DNA of 64,000 nucleotides from Chloroflexota bacterium (GCA_016223085.1 JACRPS010000003.1:1112274-1176273), one strand, 5' to 3'; numbered from the stretch's first letter, positions 26,440-37,182 are shown. Made by a program: numbers and translations. The notes: generated by a model from the sequence alone, not told the origin.

Positions 26440-27597
26440 ATGCGACAACTTCTTCTGCTGCTGATCGTACTGCTGGCCGTGCCCGCGTTGGCGCAGGATG
26501 TGCCAACCGTGACCAGCATCAGCTATGGCAGCACGGTCGAAGATACAATCACGGAGGCCGCAATCTTCGACTGGTGGCAGGTGCAGGCCGCCGAAGGCGA
26601 TCAGCTTGCCATTGAAATGGCCGCGTCCGGTGGCCTGGAGCCGTTGGTCGCGGTCCTCAGCCCCGGCGGTGATGTCGTTGCCCGCAGTAACGACGGCAGC
26701 GCCGGTGCAACCGTTTCGCTGAATTACACGGCGCAAGCAAGCGCCCTGTACACCATCGTTGCAACCCGCGTTGGCGGCGCGGACGGAACTTCCACCGGCA
26801 CGTATACGCTGCGGCTGCGGCGGGGCAATCCGGCGCCACGCCCGGATACGTACCAGGATGTCACCTTCCGCTGCCACGACTTTGAGGCCACCACCGCCGC
26901 CACCATCAGCTTTGCCGAGGACGCAAAAACCGATTTACGCCACCGGGTGACGGTCTACGGGATGGATGGCTTTAAGCCGGTTATCCGGCTCACCTTCAGC
27001 GCCAGCGACACGTTCAGCGACTGCAACGTGGATGCCGAGCACACTACTGACGATACCTTCACCCTGCCCGGCGAACCGCCCCGCACCATCACAGCGGATA
27101 CCCGTGATAATGCCTCGCAGCTCATCATCAGCGGCGCAGAAAACATGCGGCTCATCACGCTGACGATTGCCAGCCGCGACGGCCAGCCGGGGCGCTACGT
27201 GGCCGTGATCGAGGGATTTACGCTGGAACGCGGCGACCGGGATGCGGTGGAAGTGCGCGTTGGCCCGCTGGCCGCTGAAACAACGGCACTGACGGTGTAC
27301 ATGGTGGGGACGGCCAGCAGCCGACTCGATCCCTTGATCTACCTGCCGGCGTCCGATCAAAGCTGTGACGACGCCGGGCGGCGCGGCTGCGAAGACGTTC
27401 CCTCGTTTACCGGCGCGGGTTTTACGCTACACGAGTCCGGCGGAACAACCATCACCGGCGACCGCAACGACGCCGGCATAATGCTGGCACCGGGCAATCC
27501 CGACCCAATCACGCTGGAACTGGGCAGCCGCAACGGGGAAACCTACGGCGATTACGCGCTGGTATTGATCGGCGAACTACCATTGAGCGAGGGATGA
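26440..27597 (+). CDS. Secreted protein with pre-peptidase C-terminal-like domain
   Basis: Signal MRQLLLLLIVLLAVPALAQ; DWWQVQAAEGDQLAIEMAASGGLEPLVAVLSPGG...YTIVATRVGG. True start internal to the longer ORF at 26023. Confidence 0.7.
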   Translation: MRQLLLLLIVLLAVPALAQDVPTVTSISYGSTVEDTITEAAIFDWWQVQAAEGDQLAIEMAASGGLEPLVAVLSPGGDVVARSNDGSAGATVSLNYTAQASALYTIVATRVGGADGTSTGTYTLRLRRGNPAPRPDTYQDVTFRCHDFEATTAATISFAEDAKTDLRHRVTVYGMDGFKPVIRLTFSASDTFSDCNVDAEHTTDDTFTLPGEPPRTITADTRDNASQLIISGAENMRLITLTIASRDGQPGRYVAVIEGFTLERGDRDAVEVRVGPLAAETTALTVYMVGTASSRLDPLIYLPASDQSCDDAGRRGCEDVPSFTGAGFTLHESGGTTITGDRNDAGIMLAPGNPDPITLELGSRNGETYGDYALVLIGELPLSEG

Positions 27598-27600
27598 GGG

Positions 27601-27867
27601 ATGAGGAATGAGTCTGGTAAAAGACTGTCAGAATTAAGGAATATCGGGCCAAAAAGCGCCGAATGGCTGCGCGAAGTGGGGATTGTGACGCTGGATGATC
27701 TGGAAGAATTGGGCGCGGTCGAAGCCTACCAGCGTGTCAAACATCGCTTTCCCGAACGGGTCAGCCTCAATATGCTGTACGGCCTGCAAGCGGCGCTGCT
27801 GAATATCCACTGGACGGAACTGCCGCCGGACATGAAAGCCGATTTGAAGGCGCAGGCAGAGGAATAA
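27601..27867 (+). CDS. TfoX C-terminal domain-like protein (helix-hairpin-helix)
   Basis: LSELRNIGPKSAEWLREVGIVTLDDLEELGAVEAYQRVK....SLNMLYGLQAALLNIHW. Confidence 0.88.
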   Translation: MRNESGKRLSELRNIGPKSAEWLREVGIVTLDDLEELGAVEAYQRVKHRFPERVSLNMLYGLQAALLNIHWTELPPDMKADLKAQAEE

Positions 27868-27876
27868 AATCTATCA

Positions 27877-27899
27877 CGGGGCGGGTTTTGAACCCGCCC
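27877..27899. repeat. Palindromic element (ggggcgggttttgaacccgccc)
   Basis: Inverted repeat, possible bidirectional terminator between convergent genes. Confidence 0.6.
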
Positions 27900-27906
27900 G
27901 ATGTTC

Positions 27907-28431
27907 TTAACTTCGCGCCCCCCGCGCAATTGCGTCAATCCAGGGTTGATGTTCTTCGTAGTGGCCGTAGCTGTTGCCGACGATAGACCAGATAATGGCG
28001 TTATCCAGCGAATCATCGGCAGCGGGTTTGCCCTCGTAATAGGCATAGGGGCGCTTCAGGTCGTCATCCGTCAATGATTGCACGGCCTCCACCATGCGCC
28101 GGTGCGCGGCCTCAAACATCGCCAGCACCTCGTCCAGCGGCTTGTCCCGGTGCTGCCGCTGCATGGCCGCGTTCTGGATATCGAAGTCGCCGCTGTTCCA
28201 GGCCGCTTCGTCCAGCCCCATCTGTTCCCGGCGCGACTGTCCCGTCAGCAGCGCCGCGATGCCGTCTTCCCACAGCGCCAGATGCGCGATATGGTCCTTG
28301 ACCGTCCAGCCCTGCGCGTCGGTTGGTACCGTCATCTGCTCCGGCGTCAGGGTTTTGAGATACGCCTGAAACTCGTCCCAACCGTTCTGCATTTTGTCCA
28401 ACAAATTCCGCACGCTGATTTCTTCTGACAT
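27907..28431 (-). CDS. ClbS/DfsB or DinB-like four-helix-bundle protein
   Basis: SVRNLLDKMQNGWDEFQAYLKTLTPEQMTVPTDAQGWTVKDHIAHLALWEDGIAALL. Confidence 0.78.
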   Translation of the reverse strand: MSEEISVRNLLDKMQNGWDEFQAYLKTLTPEQMTVPTDAQGWTVKDHIAHLALWEDGIAALLTGQSRREQMGLDEAAWNSGDFDIQNAAMQRQHRDKPLDEVLAMFEAAHRRMVEAVQSLTDDDLKRPYAYYEGKPAADDSLDNAIIWSIVGNSYGHYEEHQPWIDAIARGARS

Positions 28432-28474
28432 GGTGCTGCTCCTGTTCGATTGACAATAATGGACCTTTAACCCC

Positions 28475-28502
28475 GTAGGGACACGATATATCGTATTCCT
28501 AC
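28475..28502. repeat. Dispersed palindromic element (decayed)
   Basis: gtagggacacgatatatcgtattcctac. Confidence 0.8.
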
Positions 28503-28514
28503 CCGTCCACACGG

Positions 28515-29132
28515 TTATACGCGGTCGCCTTTGCTGCGCCGGTAGTGGCTGCGCGCTTTTTCGCGGTTGCCGCAGCTTTTCATGTCACACCAGCGGCGGC
28601 TGTGGTTGCGGCTGGTATCCACAAACAGCCAGCTACAATCGCGCCCGCCGCACTCACGCACCATGTGGTGCTCTGGCGACAGCAGCAGTTCCGCCGCCGA
28701 CCAGACTACCGGCCACAGCGGACGCTCCAGACTGTCGCCCGCCCATGCCCAGGCGAAACCGTCCCCGCGCGGCTGCACCTGCATATGTTCCATTGCAGCC
28801 GCCAGCGCGGTATTGAAGGCTGCCAGTTCCGCCGCGTCCGGGGTGCGTTCGTCCGCAATGGTGGAAAAGATGCGATAAATGGTCAGCCGCAGCCGCCGCG
28901 CCTGCTCCAGCGCGCCCGCCGCCGCTACCGGCTGCTGGGCCGCCTGCTGCGCCAGCCGTTCCGCCGTCTCATCATCCAGCGCCCCGGCCTGCTGTGCCCA
29001 GGCGACCAGATGGGGATAGCTTTCCAGCCGTTCCGTCCAGTCGGTATTGATATCTCCATCGGCGGTGTTGGCAAAATCCAGGCACAGCCAGCCGCCGATG
29101 AAGCTGAAATCCTGATAATCCGAACCGTTCAT
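28515..29132 (-). CDS. ABATE/CGNR zinc-finger domain transcriptional regulator-like protein
   Basis: FSFIGGWLCLDFANT...CGGRDCSWLFVDTSRNHSRRWCDMKSCGNREKARSHYRR. Confidence 0.92.
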   Translation of the reverse strand: MNGSDYQDFSFIGGWLCLDFANTADGDINTDWTERLESYPHLVAWAQQAGALDDETAERLAQQAAQQPVAAAGALEQARRLRLTIYRIFSTIADERTPDAAELAAFNTALAAAMEHMQVQPRGDGFAWAWAGDSLERPLWPVVWSAAELLLSPEHHMVRECGGRDCSWLFVDTSRNHSRRWCDMKSCGNREKARSHYRRSKGDRV

Positions 29133-29226
29133 GAGCGTCTGCGTTTTCCCCTCGCTCCACAGGGGAGACCACGTAGCGTCTCTCCTACCCGTTTGACCCG
29201 TCTGTTTTCTAACCAGCAAAAACTGC

Positions 29227-29255
29227 TTGACAGGTTAGATCAATTGTGCTATATT
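29227..29255 (+). promoter_or_regulatory. Sigma70-like promoter TTGACA-N17-TATATT
   Basis: TTGACA 29227-29232, TATATT 29250-29255. Confidence 0.6.
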
Positions 29256-29309
29256 ATAACCAGTATAGCCATTATAGCAGGTTAGAAGCGAGTTGTAAAG
29301 GATAGAGCC

Positions 29310-29546
29310 ATGTACGATCCTCTGACCCTGCTGGCGGAAGAGCACCGCCAGGACATGCTGCGGCAGGCGGAGCGCGAACGCCTGGTGAAACAGATACATC
29401 TCGCTCGCCCGCGCCAACAGGCTCCGGTGTATCGTCATGCGCTCGCAGCGGTTGGCCGCCGCCTTGCCCAGTGGGGCGAGCAGCTTCAAACCCGCTACGG
29501 CGATGCCGCCCATACCCTGTCTGCCGACGCGCGGGGGATTGATTAG
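29310..29546 (+). CDS. Small basic hypothetical protein
   Basis: 78 aa MYDPLTLLAEEHRQDMLRQAERERLVKQI..., downstream of a good promoter. Confidence 0.5.
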   Translation: MYDPLTLLAEEHRQDMLRQAERERLVKQIHLARPRQQAPVYRHALAAVGRRLAQWGEQLQTRYGDAAHTLSADARGID

Positions 29547-29578
29547 TTCCATCCCCCAATATACAAACCCGAATTTGC

Positions 29579-29640
29579 GCCGCCGGACGCTGACAGCCGT
29601 CCGGCTGAACGTAAAAGCCGCCTTGAAGGCGGCTTAAAAA
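29579..29640 (-). repeat. Truncated multi-hairpin repeat element
   Basis: gccggacgctgacagccgtccggctgaacgtaaaagccgccttgaaggcggctt. Confidence 0.6.
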
Positions 29641-29816
29641 TGGAGCCGGTGTGTTGTGGTCTGTGTTATCACGCTGTTGAACGAGCCGCGCTACGATCCC
29701 ACTCCTCTCTTTTCCCAAACTGGCAACTGAAAACTGATAACTGACAACTGACAACTTTCCCCGCTTTGCGTTACAATTCGCGTCGTCTATCACAAACTAT
29801 GGTGAGCGAGAAAACC

Positions 29817-30908
29817 ATGACACACGATAACCACAAGCGGCTCGTCATTCCGGGGCCGGTCGAAGTGCGCCGCGAGATTCTGGAAGCGCAAACGGCGTGG
29901 ATGATCGGCCACCGCACGACAGCGTTTGCCGATCTGTATGCCCGGCTGCAAGCCAAGCTGAAGCAGGCATTTTTGACACAGTACCGCGTGTTTGTCAGCG
30001 GCTCGTCCGGCACCGGGCTATGGGAAGGCGCATCGCGCAACTGTATCCGCGACGGCCAGAAGGCGCTGCACCTGACCGGCGGCGCGTTCAGCGAGAAGTG
30101 GGCGGAGGTCAGCCGCCTGAACGGGAAAGAGGTGGATGTGCTGCCGGTCGAGTGGGGCAAGGCGCACACGCCGGAGATGGTGGCGGACGCGCTCAGGCGC
30201 GGCGGCCATTACGACGCGGTGTGTTTCGTGCACAACGAAACCAGCACCGGCGTCACCAATCCGGTCAGGGACATCAGCGCCGTGATTCACGAACTCGACC
30301 CCGACGCACTGGTGCTGGTGGATACGGTCAGCGGCTTCCTCGGCGCGGAACTGCGCACCGATGAGTGGGGGCTGGACATCGCGCTCACGTCGTCGCAGAA
30401 GGCGTTCGCGCTGCCGCCTGGCATCGCTTTCGCCGCCGTCAGCGACCGCGTGCTGGAGCGCGCCAATCAGGTGACGAATCGCGGGTATTACTTTGACTTC
30501 ATTGAACTGGACGCGCTGGCGCAGAAAAACAATACGCCGTCCACCCCGCCGATTGCCCTGATGTACGCGGCGGATAAGCAGCTTGACGACATCATGGCCG
30601 AAGGACTGGAAAACCGCTGGGCACGCCATCTGCACATGCGCGACCTGACCATCACCTGGGCGGACACGCGCGGCATGGGGCTGTACGCGCAGGAAGGCTA
30701 TCGCTCTCCGACCGTGACCACCGTCGCTAACGGGCGCAACATTAACGTGGACGACATGGCAAAGTTTATGTCCGGCAAGGGCTTCAGCATGGACAAAGGC
30801 TACGGCAAGATCAAGGGCAAAACCTTCCGCATCGCGCACATGGGCGATATGACCGTCTCGACGCTGGAAGAAGTGCTGGCCGGGCTGGACGAGTTCTTAG
30901 GTGTCTAG
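29817..30908 (+). CDS. Class V PLP-dependent aminotransferase (alanine-glyoxylate / phosphoserine aminotransferase-like)
   Basis: VIPGPVEVRREILEAQTAWMIGHRT...LVDTVSGFLGAELRTDEWGLDIALTSSQKAFALPPG. Confidence 0.88.
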   Translation: MTHDNHKRLVIPGPVEVRREILEAQTAWMIGHRTTAFADLYARLQAKLKQAFLTQYRVFVSGSSGTGLWEGASRNCIRDGQKALHLTGGAFSEKWAEVSRLNGKEVDVLPVEWGKAHTPEMVADALRRGGHYDAVCFVHNETSTGVTNPVRDISAVIHELDPDALVLVDTVSGFLGAELRTDEWGLDIALTSSQKAFALPPGIAFAAVSDRVLERANQVTNRGYYFDFIELDALAQKNNTPSTPPIALMYAADKQLDDIMAEGLENRWARHLHMRDLTITWADTRGMGLYAQEGYRSPTVTTVANGRNINVDDMAKFMSGKGFSMDKGYGKIKGKTFRIAHMGDMTVSTLEEVLAGLDEFLGV

Positions 30909-31100
30909 TTCTCGGTTTTCAGTTCTCAGTTTTAAGTTTCAGAACGGGGACACCCGCCGCCTTGCTCAATTGACTGGCGTAGGGGCACGGCGTGCCGTGC
31001 CCCTACAGATGTAAATGTATCTTATTCCTGGAACCTGGGTGAAATCGGTTGTTTGGCTTTTGCTTTGACTGATAACTGAAAACTGACAACCGAAAACTGC
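30907..31100. repeat. Composite repeat: inverted 7-nt arrays flanking a palindromic element
   Basis: Left arm 30907-30944, palindrome GTAGGGGCACGGCGTGCCGTGCCCCTAC 30979-31006, right arm 31066-31100. Confidence 0.65.
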
Positions 31101-31120
31101 TAAAGGAGCAATTACCCACG

Positions 31121-32086
31121 ATGACCATCTACCATATCCTCGTCCCGGACAGCGTGCATCCATCGGCGGTTGAAATCTTGCAGGCGGCGGGATTAAACGT
31201 GACCGCGCCGGGGCAGATGAAACGCGCCGACACACTGGCGGCGATTGCCGACGCCGACGCGCTAATTATCCGCAGCGCCACCAAAGCCGACGCGGAACTG
31301 ATCCTGGCCGCGCCGAAGCTGAAAGTGATTGCCCGCGCTGGCGTGGGCGTGGACAACGTTGATCTGGACGCGGCGACCAAGCAGGGCATCGCCGTGATGA
31401 ACACGCCGGAGGGTAACACCATCGCCACCGCCGAACATACCTTCGGCCTGATGCTGGCGCTGGCGCGGCACATCCCCCAGGCACACGCCTCGATGCAGCA
31501 GAAGCAGTGGGACCGCAAGTCGTACATGGGTGTGGAACTGCGCGGCAAGACGCTCGGCATCGTTGGCTTTGGCCGCATCGGGCGGGCAATTGCCCGGCGC
31601 GCCCAGGCGTTTGACATGAAAGTGATCGCCCACGACCCGTACATTCCAATGGACATCGCGGAGGATTTTGGCGTCGAACTGGTCAGCCTGGATACGCTGT
31701 TCGCGCGCGCTGACTTCATCACGCTCCACAGTGTTATCACCGACGAAACACGCCACATGGTCAACCGGGACAGCATCGCCCGCATGAAACCAGGCGTTCG
31801 CATCATCAACGCGGCACGCGGCGCGCTCATCAACGAGGCGGACCTGGCGGAAGCGATCAAAAGCGGCCACGTCGCCGGCGCGGCGCTGGACGTGTACGGC
31901 GAAGAACCGCCGCCGCCCGATCATCCGCTGGTCGGCCTGCCCAACGTGATTGATACGCCGCATCTGGCCGCCAGCACCGAGGAAGCGCAGGTCGCCGTCG
32001 CCGTCGAAGCGGCGCATCTGGTGGTGAACGCGCTGACGAAGGGCGAGTACAAAAACGTCGTCAACCCGGAGGCGCTCAGAAAATAA
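31121..32086 (+). CDS. D-3-phosphoglycerate dehydrogenase-like protein (no ACT domain)
   Basis: LGIVGFGRIGRAIARRAQAFDMKVIAHDPY; MKPGVRIINAARGALINEADLAEAIKSGHVAGAALDVYGEEPP; ends at 321 aa. Confidence 0.88.
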   Translation: MTIYHILVPDSVHPSAVEILQAAGLNVTAPGQMKRADTLAAIADADALIIRSATKADAELILAAPKLKVIARAGVGVDNVDLDAATKQGIAVMNTPEGNTIATAEHTFGLMLALARHIPQAHASMQQKQWDRKSYMGVELRGKTLGIVGFGRIGRAIARRAQAFDMKVIAHDPYIPMDIAEDFGVELVSLDTLFARADFITLHSVITDETRHMVNRDSIARMKPGVRIINAARGALINEADLAEAIKSGHVAGAALDVYGEEPPPPDHPLVGLPNVIDTPHLAASTEEAQVAVAVEAAHLVVNALTKGEYKNVVNPEALRK

Positions 32087-32104
32087 AGGCGTATAGGGTC
32101 GCCT

Positions 32105-32131
32105 GTAGGGACGAGGCATGCCTCGTCCCCA
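32105..32131. repeat. Dispersed palindromic element (gtagggacgaggcatgcctcgtcccc)
   Basis: Inverted repeat. Confidence 0.8.
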
Positions 32132-32238
32132 CCCATATATCCGCGACATTCACCGGTGTTACGGGAAAGGCCCGCAGCAGAATTCGCTAAATCGGTGTAC
32201 AGTAAGGGGTAGATTCAGCCAGAGCGCCGGGGCAAAAC

Positions 32239-34020
32239 ATGAGCGAACAGACCAGCCAACCAAAAGATGATCTGATCGGCAAGGTGCTCGGTCAGTACGA
32301 GATTCTGGAAGAAGTCGGGCGCGGCGGCATGGCGACGGTGTACCGCGCGCGCCAGCTTTCAATTAACCGCGTCGTGGCGGTCAAGGTGCTGCCGCGCGCG
32401 CTGCTGCACGACCCTGGCTTTTTTGAACGGTTTGAGCGTGAAGTGGATGTGGTCGCCCACCTGGAACACCCGCACATCCTGCCGATTTACGACTATGGCA
32501 AGGCCGACGACATTCCCTTCATCGCCATGCGCTATCTGGCGGGCGGCAGTCTGGCCCAGATCATCCGGCGCGGCCTGCCCCGGCTGGAAGACCTCGACCG
32601 GCCCTTCACGCAGGTGGCGCAGGCGCTGGACTACGCGCACCAGCAGGGCATCATCCACCGCGACATCAAACCCGGCAACGTGATGCTGGACGAAAACAGC
32701 AACGCTTATCTGTCCGACTTCGGCATCGCCCGCGTGCTGGGCAGCAACCTGACCGGCAGCGCCATCATCGGCACGCCGGCCTATATGAGTCCCGAACAGG
32801 CGCACGGCCTGCCGCTGGACGCGCGTTCGGACATCTATTCGCTGGGCATCGTGCTGTTTGAACTCATCACCGGGCGTGAGCCATACCAGGCGGAAACGCC
32901 GATGGCGCTGCTGCTGAAGCACATCAACGAGCCGATTCCGCCGATCAGCCAGTTCCGTAAAGGCGTACCCGCCAGCGTGGAGCAGGTGATTGCGCGGGCG
33001 ACCGCCAAAGACCCCAACGCCCGCTATGCTTCTGCCGGTGAGATGGCGCGCGACTTCAGCGAGGCGCTGCGCGAAACGCGCCGGGGGAAACCGTCCGTTG
33101 GCCAGATCGAAATCGAAGACGCGCCAACGATGCGCGACGTGCAGCAGGTCACGCCCTACCCAACGCCGACTCCCAATCCGTATCCACCGCAGCCAACGCC
33201 CTACCCCGGCGGACAGCAGCCGCCGACACCGTACCCGCCCGGTACACCGCCACCGTATGCTGCCGCCCAGCCGACACCCTACCCACCCGGCACGCCCTAC
33301 CCGGCAGGTCAGCCCGGGGTGTATCCACCGGGACAGCCCACGCCCTATGCGACGCCGTACCCGTCCGGCTACGGGACTCCGCCACCGGTGGCCGCGCCGC
33401 GCCGGCGTCTGCCGCTGGTCGTAATCGCTGCCGGGGTGGTGCTGCTGGTGATCATCGGCGCGGTGTTCCTGCTGCCCGGCATTATCTCCCCGCAGGGTGA
33501 GATTCCGGTGACGCGGGTGGCGGAAGCCATTGGCACGGCAACGCCGTTTGTCAGTGGGCAGGTTATCAGCACCAACCGCTATTCGATCAACCTGCCCGGT
33601 TCGTGGATTCCGCCGCAGGGTTTTCTGGATTTGTCAGACGGCGAACGGCTGGTGCATCTGTGGCAGGACCCGAACCTGACGTTTTACGTCGCGGTGGAGA
33701 TGGTCGAAAAGGGCAACCTATCGGACAAAGCCACGTTTCAGGCAGCGATAGACGATTTTGACGCCAGGTACATCCAGCCGCGCCAGTCACTCACGCTGAT
33801 TGACGAGGCTACCGCGCCGGACGGCACGGTGCGCCGCAGCTACCGAATGGTGGGCGCAGACAATCCGGCGTTCCCGCCGGGGCAGTTGGACGTGTTTTAC
33901 CTGAACCGCGCGCCCTACCTGGTCGCGGTGAATATGTACTCGGCGGATAGCACCGGCAATACACTCGTGCCGACGTTCCAGCAGATACTGGACAGCCTGC
34001 GGGTGAACGCCGCGTCGTAG
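32239..34020 (+). CDS. Transmembrane Ser/Thr protein kinase with Pro/Tyr-rich linker and C-terminal PsbP/DcrB-like region
   Basis: LGQYEILEEVGRGGMATVYRA...IIHRDIKPGNVMLD..SDFGIARV; PTPYP repeats; TM LPLVVIAAGVVLLVIIGAVFLLPG; YSINLPGSWIPP... Confidence 0.9.
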   Translation: MSEQTSQPKDDLIGKVLGQYEILEEVGRGGMATVYRARQLSINRVVAVKVLPRALLHDPGFFERFEREVDVVAHLEHPHILPIYDYGKADDIPFIAMRYLAGGSLAQIIRRGLPRLEDLDRPFTQVAQALDYAHQQGIIHRDIKPGNVMLDENSNAYLSDFGIARVLGSNLTGSAIIGTPAYMSPEQAHGLPLDARSDIYSLGIVLFELITGREPYQAETPMALLLKHINEPIPPISQFRKGVPASVEQVIARATAKDPNARYASAGEMARDFSEALRETRRGKPSVGQIEIEDAPTMRDVQQVTPYPTPTPNPYPPQPTPYPGGQQPPTPYPPGTPPPYAAAQPTPYPPGTPYPAGQPGVYPPGQPTPYATPYPSGYGTPPPVAAPRRRLPLVVIAAGVVLLVIIGAVFLLPGIISPQGEIPVTRVAEAIGTATPFVSGQVISTNRYSINLPGSWIPPQGFLDLSDGERLVHLWQDPNLTFYVAVEMVEKGNLSDKATFQAAIDDFDARYIQPRQSLTLIDEATAPDGTVRRSYRMVGADNPAFPPGQLDVFYLNRAPYLVAVNMYSADSTGNTLVPTFQQILDSLRVNAAS

Positions 34021-34153
34021 AGACACGCTTATAGGGACACGATCTATTGTATCTGTACACGCCATTCGTCTGTACGATATGCTGTTTTCCTTCTGCCTTG
34101 CCAACCCCGTTTGAATTTGTTAGAATGGCCTCCATCAAACCTCCATTCTATTT

Positions 34154-34180
34154 TTAGCAATCCTTCCCCTAGAGTGCTAA
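34154..34180 (+). promoter_or_regulatory. CIRCE-like operator 1 (one mismatch)
   Basis: TTAGCAATC-N9-GAGTGCTAA. Confidence 0.7.
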
Positions 34181-34187
34181 AAAACTC

Positions 34188-34216
34188 TTGACACCCCCCG
34201 CCAAACTTGCTATATT
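34188..34216 (+). promoter_or_regulatory. groESL promoter TTGACA-N17-TATATT
   Basis: TTGACA 34188-34193; TATATT 34211-34216. Confidence 0.85.
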
Positions 34217-34228
34217 GGGTATGTAACG

Positions 34229-34254
34229 TTAGCACTCTTGCGTTTGAGTGCTAA
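34229..34254 (+). promoter_or_regulatory. CIRCE operator 2 (perfect arms, N8 spacer)
   Basis: TTAGCACTC-TTGCGTTT-GAGTGCTAA. Confidence 0.9.
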
Positions 34255-34321
34255 TCTTCGCAAACGGAAAAAACTCTGTCATCACACAACCTATTCGGTA
34301 AGCCATAGGAGGAGTTTTCGC

Positions 34322-34618
34322 ATGGCTATGAATCTGCGCCCTCTCGGTGATCGTGTCCTGATCGAACCCGCTGAACAGGAAGAAACCTTTGCCGGTGGTC
34401 AGCTCGTACTGCCGGAAACCGCGAAGGAAAAACCGCAGCAGGGGAACGTCCTGGCCGTTGGCGAAGGCCGCCGCGATGAGGACGGCGAACGTATCCCGAT
34501 GGACATCAAGGTGGGCGACCGCGTGCTGTTTGCCAAGTATGCGGGCACCGAAATCAAGGTGGACGGCAAGAAGCTGCTCATCATGAAGGAAAGCGACGTC
34601 CTGGCGATTGTCGGCTAA
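34322..34618 (+). CDS. groES: Co-chaperonin GroES
   Basis: [45 protein letters not shown]. Confidence 0.97.
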   Translation: MAMNLRPLGDRVLIEPAEQEETFAGGQLVLPETAKEKPQQGNVLAVGEGRRDEDGERIPMDIKVGDRVLFAKYAGTEIKVDGKKLLIMKESDVLAIVG

Positions 34619-34696
34619 CCCCGGCGCATCGGCAGGATTTTTGTTTTCCCGTTTCAATCCGAAATCAACATACGTAAACGACCATTTGGAGGATAG

Positions 34697-36334
<1,638 letters not shown>

Positions 36335-36340
36335 TTCCGA

Positions 36341-36372
36341 GTGACCAGTTCCGAGTTCCGAGTTATCGGAAC
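36341..36372. repeat. 7-nt period array (GAGTTCC-type)
   Basis: gtgaccagttccgagttccgagttatcggaacc. Confidence 0.5.
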
Positions 36373-36469
36373 CGAACGAACGAATCAGGGGTGCTACCTG
36401 TAACGGGGAGCGCCCCTTTTTGTTTACAATCCTTTTTGGTGTTTTTCGTCGCTTCTGCAAAGGACAACA

Positions 36470-36883
36470 ATGCCAGCCTTTGACCAGTGTCACGACCAGG
36501 TTGTACGGGCGCTGCAAAAGGAGGGGTGGACTTTGGAGAGTTCTCCTCATAAACTTTCACTTCCGCCACGTGTTGTCTATGTAGACCTACAGATGTCTCG
36601 TCGAACGAATGGAACACGTGAACACATGATGCTGGTAGAGGTGAAGTGTTTCCCGGATGAAGCCAGCACTACCCATGATTTATATAGCTCTATTGGTCAG
36701 TATCTTGTATACCGTGCTATGATACAGGAACTTGAGCTGCCGTTTAGTTTGTATCTCGCTGTGCCGGAGACCATATTCGAGCTTGTTTTCGACCAGCCGA
36801 TTATGCGGGTGATTCAGGAAAGTGACATTCGAATCGTGGTTATTAATCTGGGACGAGAAGAGGTTGTCAAATGGATCAGGTAA
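36470..36883 (+). CDS. xisH: XisH family protein (fdxN excision controlling factor-like)
   Basis: MPAFDQCHDQVVRALQKEGWTLESSPHKL...LVEVKCFPDEAS...DLYSSIGQYLVYRAMI; lineup fits a PD-(D/E)xK-like XisH. Confidence 0.88.
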   Translation: MPAFDQCHDQVVRALQKEGWTLESSPHKLSLPPRVVYVDLQMSRRTNGTREHMMLVEVKCFPDEASTTHDLYSSIGQYLVYRAMIQELELPFSLYLAVPETIFELVFDQPIMRVIQESDIRIVVINLGREEVVKWIR

Positions 36884-37182
36884 GAGATTTAACCACCATT
36901 GTTCAGCGTGAAGTCGAAGATTATGCGCTTGGCGACACCTCAAGAGCTGTCACTTATCCAGTTTCCGATACAGCGCGGCAAACCTATGCGGTGGTTGTCG
37001 TACCTGACCAACCGCGCAAATACAAAGCAGCCGTCGTTGTTATGGCGCGTATTGTGGACAATAAGGTCGTCATAGACGAGGACATCACCGACCGCCCCCT
37101 GTGGCAGGAACTCGTGCGCGCCGGCATTCCCCGTGAGCAGATTATCCTGAGCTATGCGGGCGAGTCGCTGCCGCAGGAGTAA
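36871..37182 (+). CDS. xisI: XisI family protein
   Basis: Overlaps xisH by 13 nt; C-terminal VIDEDITDRPLWQELVRAGIPREQIILSYAGE. Confidence 0.88.
   Translation: MDQVRDLTTIVQREVEDYALGDTSRAVTYPVSDTARQTYAVVVVPDQPRKYKAAVVVMARIVDNKVVIDEDITDRPLWQELVRAGIPREQIILSYAGESLPQE

Noticed and set aside
36470-37182. A cyanobacterial-type fdxN excision element
   Set aside because: Only XisH/XisI-like genes are present; no recombinase, att-like direct repeats or interrupted nif gene seen.
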